From assembly GCA_023410885.1 (NCBI GenBank), contig JAEYPI010000197.1, positions 1 to 13,084 of the forward strand: a stretch of 13,084 bases of DNA, in the 5' to 3' direction. The notes under the pieces are model-generated. The model saw only the letters and a program-made list of their open reading frames with translations. It did no database searches and was not told the origin of the DNA. The DNA comes from Bacillota bacterium (GTDB lineage: Bacteria > Bacillota > Clostridia > DSM-8532). Made by a program: the position numbers and the translations under genes. Below are positions 1 to 5,948 of this stretch, in pieces. How positions within the stretch are numbered: the stretch's first letter is position 1; each line of letters starts with the position of its first letter.

Positions 1-23
1 GTTAAGAACCGTCCCCGACTTGC
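1..23. repeat. Partial copy of GGGGACGG/CCGTCCCC palindromic repeat (right arm only)
   Basis: The first bases contain AAGAACCGTCCCC followed by GACTTGC. This matches, with one base change, the right arm of the complete palindrome at 335-393. The left arm would lie outside the window. It is probably the end of another REP-like stem-loop located 3' of the preceding gene. Assignment rests on similarity to the two complete copies in this window. Confidence 0.6.
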
Positions 24-49
24 GCCTTGGCTCATGTGTTCCCTATGCG

Positions 50-79
50 TTGACAGTTTCAAATTCAGTGTATTATAAT
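50..79 (+). promoter_or_regulatory. Sigma-A-type promoter for the T-box/proS transcript
   Basis: A perfect -35 hexamer TTGACA (50-55) and a perfect -10 hexamer TATAAT (74-79) are separated by 18 bases. Transcription would start near 86-90, just before the first T-box stem. Both hexamers match the consensus, so the promoter should be strong, with control exerted downstream by the T-box. Confidence 0.85.
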
Positions 80-103
80 GTGAGATAATAATTTGATAAT
101 TGT

Positions 104-328
104 TGATGACGGGAATATGAAGCAAAAAGGGCAATTAAGAGAGAAGGCCGCTTGGTGGAAGGCTTTCGCGCCTGTACAGCGCTTCGTCCCAACCCCGAGA
201 CCTAAAGCCGATGAGGCTTACGCTTGTCCCGTTAAAGACTTTTAAGCCGGGCTCTTTAAAATAAAGGGCCAATGAGGGTGGTACCGCGGAAAGTTATTGA
301 TCCGTCCCAGTTTTGGGGCGGATTTTTT
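104..328 (+). promoter_or_regulatory. T-box riboswitch, tRNA-Pro-sensing leader of proS
   Basis: The T-box core AATGAGGGTGGTACCGCGG is at 271-289 and is followed by an intrinsic terminator, the hallmark of this class. Stem I can be closed by GACGGG (108-113) with CCCGTT (228-233). An AGAGAG element lies at 138-143 and a GGTGGAA element near 154-160. Stem III is roughly 247-270. The probable specifier is CCT (201-203, a proline codon) in the context CGAGA-CCT-A, which resembles the C-GAAA-GGC-A specifier context of the Bacillus glyQS leader. The UGGU in the bulge (279-282) can pair with an ACCA 3' end, fitting the A discriminator usual in bacterial tRNA-Pro. Uncharged tRNA-Pro should stabilise the antiterminator and allow read-through into proS. 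The class call is certain; the exact stem I fold and specifier are inferred by eye. Confidence 0.93.
301..328 (+). terminator. Intrinsic terminator of the T-box leader
   Basis: TCCGTCCC (301-308) pairs with GGGGCGGA (315-322) over 8 bp including one G-T wobble, with a 6-base loop, and is followed directly by six T (323-328). It is the alternative to the antiterminator formed with the T-box bases at 271-289, so it should terminate transcription when tRNA-Pro is charged. Confidence 0.9.
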
Positions 329-334
329 GTAGGC

Positions 335-393
335 GCAAGTTGGGGACGGTTCTTGACTTGCCAAACGCAAGTAAAGAACCGTCCCCAACTTGC
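335..393. repeat. Complete 59-nt REP-like palindrome in the proS leader
   Basis: GCAAGTTGGGGACGGTTCTT (335-354) is the exact reverse complement of 374-393: a perfect 20-bp stem. Inside it, after one G/A mismatch, ACTTGC (356-361) pairs with GCAAGT (367-372) around the loop CAAAC. The bases just after the right arm duplicate its end, giving CCAACTTG twice (385-392 and 393-400). The element lies seven bases past the T-run of the T-box terminator and ends 11 bases before the proS ribosome-binding site. GGGGACGG palindromes of this kind recur in many clostridial genomes and resemble REP sequences mobilised by RAYT (Y1) transposases; no such transposase is in this window. Confidence 0.85.
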
Positions 394-415
394 CAACTTG
401 CTAAGAGGTGAAGAG

Positions 416-2125
416 ATGCGTTTTACAAGAATGTTTTTACCGACCTTGAGAGAAGTCCCTGCCGAGGCTGAGATCGTGAGCCATCAGCTCATGCTCAGAG
501 CAGGTCTGATGCGAAAGCTGGCATCAGGCATTTATTCCTTTTTGCCACTGGGGCTTCGTACCTTTAAAAAAATTGAACAGATCATTCGAGAGGAAATGGA
601 TGCAGCAGGCGCTCAGGAGCTTCTGATGTCGGCGCTGCTGCCTGCAGAAAGCTACCGGGATTCTGGTCGTTGGGAGGTATTCGGCCCTGAAATGTTCAGG
701 CTTAAGGATCGCAATCATCGCGATTTTTGCCTGGGTCCTACTCATGAGGAGATCTTTACTGAGACAGTGAAAAGCAGCGTTAGGTCCTATCGCGGGCTAC
801 CGCTTATTTTGTATCAGATTCAGACCAAGTACCGTGACGAAAGGCGTCCACGGTTTGGTGTTATGCGTTCCCGGGAATTTGTTATGAAGGATGCCTACAG
901 CTTTGATCGGGATCAAGCCGGGTTGGATCTTTCCTATAAAAAAATGGATGAGGCCTATCGGCATATATTTGACCGCCTAAAGCTGGATTATCGGGTTGTT
1001 GAGGCTGATTCTGGTGCCATGGGCGGTTCGGGGTCCCAGGAGTTTATGGTGACCTCCGACATAGGGGAGGCCGTCATCGTTTATTGTGATGCCTGCGGTT
1101 ATTCGGCCAACGATGAAAAGGCAGCCTGTTTGCCACCGTCGGCTTCCAAAGAAGCGGAAAAGCCGGTTGAAAAAATCGCGACCCCAGATGTCCGGACCAT
1201 TGATGAGCTTACAGCCTTTTTATGCTGCGACCCGTCCAAATTTGCCAAGACTCTTATTTTCAAGGCCGATCATACCCTGGTTGCCACGATGGTAAGAGGG
1301 GATCGAGAGCTCAATGAGGTGAAGCTTGCTAATGTGCTGGGCTGCTCGGAGCTGGTAATGGCCGACAGCGAAAGTGTCAGTGCCATCACACATGCAGAGG
1401 TGGGTTTTGCCGGGCCTATCGGCCTCAAGATCCGAATCATTGCAGATCATGAGGTGGCTTCAGCTAAAAATCTCATTGTCGGTGCCAATGAAACGGGCTA
1501 TCACTTATTGAATGTCAATCTCGGACGGGATTTTCAGGCGGAGATTCATGATATCCGGCACATTACCGAGCAGGACCCCTGTCCCTGCTGCGGGCAAAGG
1601 CTTAATATGACCAGGGGCATTGAAGTGGGGCATATTTTTAAATTAGGGGAAAAATACAGTAAGGCGCTTAATTGCAACTATCTGGACGAGGAAGGAAATG
1701 AGAGGCCCATGGTCATGGGATGTTATGGGATTGGTTTAAATCGTTCCATGGCGGCAATTATTGAACAGAACCATGATGAAAATGGTATCATCTGGCCCAT
1801 GGCGGTGGCACCCTATCATGTGGTTATCGTGCCGGTCAATGTCCTGGATGAAAAGGTCATGGAGATATCGGAAATGCTCTATGAGAAGCTTCAGGAAGCT
1901 AAGGTAGAGGTTATTCTTGACGACAGGAATGAGCGGGCCGGTGTGAAATTTAAAGACGCGGACCTAATGGGCATTCCTCTAAGGATTACGGTCGGTAAAA
2001 AAGCAGCGGATGGCTTGGTGGAATTAAAGGAAAGAAAGACAAAAGAAGTGCAGGAATTAGGTGTCGAAGAAGCTTTGAAAAGCGTGATGGCACAAGTCAC
2101 GGTGCAAGCAGAAGCTAAAGCGTGA
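416..2125 (+). CDS. proS: Prolyl-tRNA synthetase, bacterial type with INS editing domain
   Basis: Class II aminoacyl-tRNA synthetase that attaches proline to tRNA-Pro in the cytoplasm. The ATG at 416 gives 569 aa, the usual length for the bacterial type, and has an AGAGGTGAAGAG ribosome-binding site at 404-415. The frame stays open back to 272, but that stretch is the T-box and repeat, so the upstream start is rejected. Visible parts in order: N-terminal catalytic core with PTHEE near residue 107; motif 2 region with YRDERRPRFGVMRSREF at about 138-154; an inserted domain at about 225-395, flanked by CDAC and CPCC pairs that suggest a metal site, with the YbaK-like fold that clears mischarged Ala-tRNA-Pro; motif 3 with MGCYGIGLNRSMAA near 433-446; and a C-terminal anticodon-binding domain from about 465. 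The T-box directly upstream fits the assignment. Confidence 0.97.
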   Translation: MRFTRMFLPTLREVPAEAEIVSHQLMLRAGLMRKLASGIYSFLPLGLRTFKKIEQIIREEMDAAGAQELLMSALLPAESYRDSGRWEVFGPEMFRLKDRNHRDFCLGPTHEEIFTETVKSSVRSYRGLPLILYQIQTKYRDERRPRFGVMRSREFVMKDAYSFDRDQAGLDLSYKKMDEAYRHIFDRLKLDYRVVEADSGAMGGSGSQEFMVTSDIGEAVIVYCDACGYSANDEKAACLPPSASKEAEKPVEKIATPDVRTIDELTAFLCCDPSKFAKTLIFKADHTLVATMVRGDRELNEVKLANVLGCSELVMADSESVSAITHAEVGFAGPIGLKIRIIADHEVASAKNLIVGANETGYHLLNVNLGRDFQAEIHDIRHITEQDPCPCCGQRLNMTRGIEVGHIFKLGEKYSKALNCNYLDEEGNERPMVMGCYGIGLNRSMAAIIEQNHDENGIIWPMAVAPYHVVIVPVNVLDEKVMEISEMLYEKLQEAKVEVILDDRNERAGVKFKDADLMGIPLRITVGKKAADGLVELKERKTKEVQELGVEEALKSVMAQVTVQAEAKA

Positions 2126-2266
2126 GAGCACAAAACGGATTTAAAATGGGGAATGATTGCATCTAGGGGTAACCAACAATAACAACGATGATAGACCGAG
2201 CGTGAAATCAAATAAGACGTTGAATCATTATAGCGAAGTAATGAATAAATAAAATCGGAGGTTTTT

Positions 2267-3703
2267 ATGGCACAGGAAAAGAAATTTGTTGAAGCGATTA
2301 CATCCATGAACGAGGATTTTCCCCAATGGTATACGGACATCGTAAAAAAGGCCGATCTGGTGGAATATGCCAGCGTTAAGGGATGTATGATCGTCAGACC
2401 TTATGGCTACGCCATTTGGGAGCTCATACAAAAGGAGCTGGACAGACGTTTTAAGGAAACAGGGCACGAGAACATCTATATGCCCATGTTCATTCCTGAG
2501 AGCTTGCTGCAAAAAGAAAAGGAGCATGTAGAGGGCTTTGCCCCCGAGGTGGCCTGGGTGACCCATGGAGGCAGCGAAAAGCTGGCTGAAAGACTTTGTG
2601 TTCGCCCAACCTCTGAAACCCTTTTCTGCGACCATTACAAGGATATTGTACAATCCTATCGTGACCTGCCCAAGCTCTATAACCAATGGTGCTCAGTGGT
2701 GAGATGGGAAAAGACAACCCGTCCCTTCCTGCGCTCCGTTGAGTTCCTATGGCAGGAGGGCCATACTGTTCACGCTTCTGCTGAGGAGGCTCAAGAGGAA
2801 ACCCTTCGTATGCTCAATGTTTACTCTTCCTTCTGCGAAGAATTCCTGGCCATTCCTGTTATCAAGGGACAAAAGACTGAGAAGGAAAAGTTTGCAGGGG
2901 CAAAAGCAACCTATACCATCGAGAGCCTGATGCATGATGGCAAAGCCCTTCAATCCGGCACGTCCCATAACTTTGGAGATGGCTTCGCGAAAGCCTTTGG
3001 TATTCAGTTCCTGGATAAGGATAATCAACTTAAGTTTGCTCACCAAACCTCCTGGGGTATGAGTACCCGCTTAATCGGCGCCATTATTATGGTTCATGGG
3101 GATGACTCCGGTTTGGTTCTACCTCCTAAGGTAGCGCCCATCCAATTGGTCATTGTTCCGGTGCAGCAGCATGTTGAAGGTGTTCTGGATAAGGCTTATG
3201 AGCTTAAGGAAAGACTTTCAAAGGTATGCAGGGTCAAGGTGGATGATTCGGATAAAATGCCCGGCTGGAAGTTCTCGGAACATGAGATGCGCGGTGTACC
3301 CCTTCGCCTGGAGGTCGGGCCCAAGGACATTCAGAAAAACCAGGTGGTATTGGTTAAGCGTGAAAATAGAGAGAAGCTTTTTGTCTCCATGGATGAACTG
3401 GAAACTAAGGTGCCGGAGCTTCTTGATGAAATCCAGACCTCACTCTACAACAAGGCTCTAGCTCTTAGAGAGGCCAAGACCTTCAAGGCTACAACCCTGG
3501 ACGAGATGGAAGCCATCCTCAATGAAACCCAGGGCTTTATCAAGGCCATGTGGTGCGGGGACGGAGAATGTGAAAAGACTATTAAGGAGAGAATGGCAGC
3601 CACGGCAAGATGCATACCCTTTGAGCAGGAAAAAATAGGAGAAAAATGCGTATGCTGCGGTAAGGAAGCCAAGCAGATGGTTTACTGGGGAAGAGCTTAT
3701 TAA
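2267..3703 (+). CDS. proS: Prolyl-tRNA synthetase, archaeal/eukaryotic type (second copy)
   Basis: A second prolyl-tRNA synthetase of 478 aa from a different subfamily. It lacks the editing insertion and carries the C-terminal zinc-binding extension of archaeal and eukaryotic enzymes. Visible: an N-terminal FPQWYTDIV segment (18-26) and motif 1 region at 33-80; CVRPTSETLF (111-120) and motif 2 around RWEKTTRPFLRSVEF (146-160); SGTSHNFGDGFAKAF (230-244); motif 3 region TSWGMSTRLIGAIIMVHGDD (261-280); an anticodon-binding domain from about 291; Cys430, Cys435, Cys461 and Cys464 as likely zinc ligands; and the ending YWGRAY, a tyrosine C-terminus typical of this subfamily. GGAGG at 2257-2261 lies 5 bases before the ATG. 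The 141-base gap after the first proS shows no terminator, so co-transcription under the same T-box is likely but unproven. Lacking INS, it would need trans-editing to remove Ala-tRNA-Pro. Confidence 0.95.
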   Translation: MAQEKKFVEAITSMNEDFPQWYTDIVKKADLVEYASVKGCMIVRPYGYAIWELIQKELDRRFKETGHENIYMPMFIPESLLQKEKEHVEGFAPEVAWVTHGGSEKLAERLCVRPTSETLFCDHYKDIVQSYRDLPKLYNQWCSVVRWEKTTRPFLRSVEFLWQEGHTVHASAEEAQEETLRMLNVYSSFCEEFLAIPVIKGQKTEKEKFAGAKATYTIESLMHDGKALQSGTSHNFGDGFAKAFGIQFLDKDNQLKFAHQTSWGMSTRLIGAIIMVHGDDSGLVLPPKVAPIQLVIVPVQQHVEGVLDKAYELKERLSKVCRVKVDDSDKMPGWKFSEHEMRGVPLRLEVGPKDIQKNQVVLVKRENREKLFVSMDELETKVPELLDEIQTSLYNKALALREAKTFKATTLDEMEAILNETQGFIKAMWCGDGECEKTIKERMAATARCIPFEQEKIGEKCVCCGKEAKQMVYWGRAY

Positions 3704-3739
3704 AAGACAAAGATACATCCAAAAAGTATAATGGACTAA

Positions 3740-3784
3740 AACAGGGGACGGTTTTTGAAAATGTAACAAAAACCGTCCCCTGTT
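3740..3784. repeat. REP-like palindrome at the 3' end of the proS unit
   Basis: AACAGGGGACGGTTTTT (3740-3756) is the exact reverse complement of 3768-3784, giving a perfect 17-bp stem with an 11-base loop. It shares the GGGGACGGTT core with the copy at 335-393 but has different flanks. It lies 36 bases after the stop of the second proS. As RNA it would form a very stable hairpin that could protect the 3' end of the proS message. No T-run follows on the plus strand, so it is not a classical intrinsic terminator. Confidence 0.85.
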
Positions 3785-3810
3785 AAAATTCAGAAATTCA
3801 TGCCGAACTT

Positions 3811-3840
3811 TTGGGATTTTGGAGAATTATAGGGTAAATA
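3811..3840 (+). promoter_or_regulatory. Weak candidate promoter for the signalling operon
   Basis: TTGGGA (3811-3816) and TAAATA (3835-3840) are 18 bases apart in an AT-rich region between the palindrome and the first signalling gene. Both hexamers are imperfect and an overlapping TATAGG (3828-3833) is an alternative -10. A promoter somewhere in 3785-3860 is expected because a new functional block begins here; the exact site is uncertain. Confidence 0.3.
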
Positions 3841-3870
3841 TAGAACAAATTTTATTTTTCAGGTGGCCAT

Positions 3871-5070
3871 ATGGGCAGAGAGATGATCTTATGTGTCGAT
3901 GATGAGGAAATGGTTGTTGACGCTCTAAAAATGGAGTTGATGAGAGGGCTTTCCAATGATTTTATTATTGAAACAGCCCTTAGTGGTGAGGAAGCCCTTA
4001 GAATTGCAGATGAATCAAAAAAACGTGGGGACGTTATTTTGCTTGTCGTTTCGGATCAAAGAATGCCCGGTATGCCGGGCGAGGTTCTGCTATCCGAGCT
4101 CAATAAGACACACCCGGAGGCTCTTAAAATTCTACTCACAGGTTATACCGACGTGGGGGCGATCCGGTATGCAATTAACCAGGCCGGGTTATACCGATAC
4201 ATACAGAAGCCTTGGGACAGAGAGGATTTACTGCTTACCATCAATCAGGCCATTGATAAATTCAGAACCCAAAAGCAGCTTGAGGCCAAATCCCTTCAAA
4301 TTATGCAGATGAATGAGGAGCTGGAGAAAACAGTCGAGATGCGCACCCTACAATTAAGCGAGGCGGTTAAAGAGCTTGAGTCCTTTTCCTATACGGTCTC
4401 CCATGACTTGAAGTCCCCCTTGCGGTCCATTGATTACTATTCTAAATTCATTCTGGAGGATTATGAAAGTGAACTCAATGATGATGTAAAAAGTATGCTG
4501 AAAAATATCAGGGGCGTCTGCTCCGATATGTTTGAGCTCATTGAAAAGTTACTCCAATATGCGGTAACCGCAAAGACCGACCCGGAAAACTCTCTTGTGG
4601 ATATGGGCCTTTTAATCCCTCAAACCTTTCAAGAGATTATGACTTCAGTTGAGGAAAGACAGGTTGACTTGGTTATTGAAGAGACGCTTCCCGTGGTCAA
4701 TGGTGATGTCCTGCTCCTTAAGCAAGCCCTTCACAATATTCTATCCAATGCCGTAAAATTCACTCGATATCAAAAAAGAGCCATCATTAAGGTGGGTGTA
4801 TCCAAGATACACAATCGGTATAGGTTTACCATAAGCGATAATGGTGTTGGCTTTAATATGGCCTATTCATCCAAGGTATTTGGCATTTTTCAGCGGATGC
4901 ATTCACAAAGTGAATTTGAGGGGTCGGGTATCGGACTTGCAACGGTGAAGAAGATTGTCGAAAAGCACGGAGGGAGCGTTGGTATAACCAGTGAGGAAGG
5001 GCTGGGTGCGACAGTGAGCTTTACGCTGCCTGCCTGTTCAGAAGCTGGAGAAGGGGTTCGAAAACAATGA
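3871..5070 (+). CDS. Hybrid REC-histidine kinase (receiver first), cytoplasmic
   Basis: 399 aa with no membrane segment. An N-terminal receiver domain (about 5-125) has the acidic pair D10-D11, phospho-acceptor D62 in SDQRMPGMPG, T90 in LLTGYTD and K113 in QKPW, so all switch residues are present. A coiled-coil linker (about 130-170) leads to a HisKA domain with the H-box SHDLKSPL (H178), then a HATPase domain with N289/N293 in HNILSNAVKF, G1 box DNGVG (323-327) and G2 box GSGIGLA (351-357). The SYTVSHDLKSPLRSI H-box style is common in phytochrome-like kinases. The receiver-before-kinase order suggests that phosphorylation of the receiver, possibly by the membrane kinase two genes downstream, tunes this kinase. 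AGGTGG at 3861-3866 precedes the ATG. It is the first gene of a five-gene cluster and overlaps the next gene by 4 bases (ATGA). Confidence 0.93.
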   Translation: MGREMILCVDDEEMVVDALKMELMRGLSNDFIIETALSGEEALRIADESKKRGDVILLVVSDQRMPGMPGEVLLSELNKTHPEALKILLTGYTDVGAIRYAINQAGLYRYIQKPWDREDLLLTINQAIDKFRTQKQLEAKSLQIMQMNEELEKTVEMRTLQLSEAVKELESFSYTVSHDLKSPLRSIDYYSKFILEDYESELNDDVKSMLKNIRGVCSDMFELIEKLLQYAVTAKTDPENSLVDMGLLIPQTFQEIMTSVEERQVDLVIEETLPVVNGDVLLLKQALHNILSNAVKFTRYQKRAIIKVGVSKIHNRYRFTISDNGVGFNMAYSSKVFGIFQRMHSQSEFEGSGIGLATVKKIVEKHGGSVGITSEEGLGATVSFTLPACSEAGEGVRKQ

Positions 5071-5948
5071 AGCGGGTCATGCTTATTCTGATTATGGGCG
5101 CCTTCCTGTTACTATTAATCCTTTATACTTATCATTACTTTGATCTACAATTTCTTGCTCAGAATGAAAGAGGATTGAATCAGGAGGATTATGAGCAACC
5201 AGTCGATCATTACAATAAGAAGGTCGTAGCCGATATAGACCGCGCTATTACCGTAGCCTATTATAATAGTGGCTATCTCTATAACGAAAAAGATGAGGAA
5301 GGCATTAATAAGGATATTATTGACGAGCTATCAAGAAGAATGGGTATAGCTTTTGATGAGCGAGTAATGCCCCGGGCTAGAATCAACTCAATGATTGCAG
5401 AGGGTTCGTTGCCCATGAGTGTTTCTGCGGTCATGACACCTGAGAGGGAGCGGTATTCCTATTTCATTCCCTGTTTCGCCCAGAAGAATCATGCATTGGT
5501 TGAAGCCGATATAGGATTGTCTACCGAAGCGGAGCTTTTGGAGAGGCCAGATATAAAAGTGGGTATCATTCGGGGTTATTACTATGGTGAGCATTATGCG
5601 AAGCTCATTGAAAAGCTTAAAGAAAAGCGGATGATTGTTGAGGCCATTGATACGGAATCCCTCTACAAAATGCTCAAAGACGGCTGGATTCAAGTGACCT
5701 TTAATATAGCCTCCAGTTACCTATACTATTTTGACGCCCTTGACATTCAGAATATCAGTGTTATGGACTGGGCACCCGACGAAGCGCCGTTATTAAGATG
5801 TCTTACCCTCAGCAAGCGATATTTTATTGCCGAAGATGCAGAACGATTCAAAACAGCTATTGCAGAAATGCAAGAAGATGGGACGCTCTGTGAAATCTTT
5901 CATCAATATATGCCGGAAGATGAAGCAAAGAGGATGTGTGATTTTTAG
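5067..5948 (+). CDS. Membrane-anchored solute-binding-protein family 3-like sensor
   Basis: 293 aa. Residues 4-22 form one hydrophobic segment after MKR and there is no lipobox cysteine, so it is either an uncleaved membrane anchor or a signal peptide; an anchor facing outside is favoured. From about residue 60 the protein resembles extracellular solute-binding proteins of family 3 (amino-acid type): an ITVAYYNSGYLY strand, then GINKDIIDELSRRMGI, and the SAVMTPERERYSYFIPCF hinge-region pattern (120-137). No ABC permease or ATPase gene is near, and the gene overlaps a kinase gene on each side (ATGA at 5067; TAGTG at 5946-5950). A ligand-sensing role feeding the kinases is therefore inferred rather than transport. 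AAGGGG at 5051-5056 lies 10 bases before the ATG. The ligand is unknown. Confidence 0.82.
   Translation: MKRVMLILIMGAFLLLLILYTYHYFDLQFLAQNERGLNQEDYEQPVDHYNKKVVADIDRAITVAYYNSGYLYNEKDEEGINKDIIDELSRRMGIAFDERVMPRARINSMIAEGSLPMSVSAVMTPERERYSYFIPCFAQKNHALVEADIGLSTEAELLERPDIKVGIIRGYYYGEHYAKLIEKLKEKRMIVEAIDTESLYKMLKDGWIQVTFNIASSYLYYFDALDIQNISVMDWAPDEAPLLRCLTLSKRYFIAEDAERFKTAIAEMQEDGTLCEIFHQYMPEDEAKRMCDF

Noticed and set aside
272..415. In-frame N-terminal extension of proS starting at the ATG at 272
   Set aside because: That ATG lies within the T-box core itself and the stretch encodes the terminator and the palindrome. The start at 416 has a good ribosome-binding site and gives the standard protein N-terminus.
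2126..2266. A second T-box or terminator between the two proS genes
   Set aside because: No T-box core motif and no GC-rich hairpin with T-run was found; only a loose AATGATT/AATCATT pair about 65 bases apart.
2228..2686. Minus-strand open frame opposite the second proS
   Set aside because: It is a shadow of the second prolyl-tRNA synthetase gene; composition is cysteine- and phenylalanine-rich without any recognisable domain.
3740..3784. Classical intrinsic terminator after the second proS
   Set aside because: The stem is perfect but the bases after it are AAAATT rather than a T-run, and the core matches the REP-like repeat; it is annotated as a repeat.
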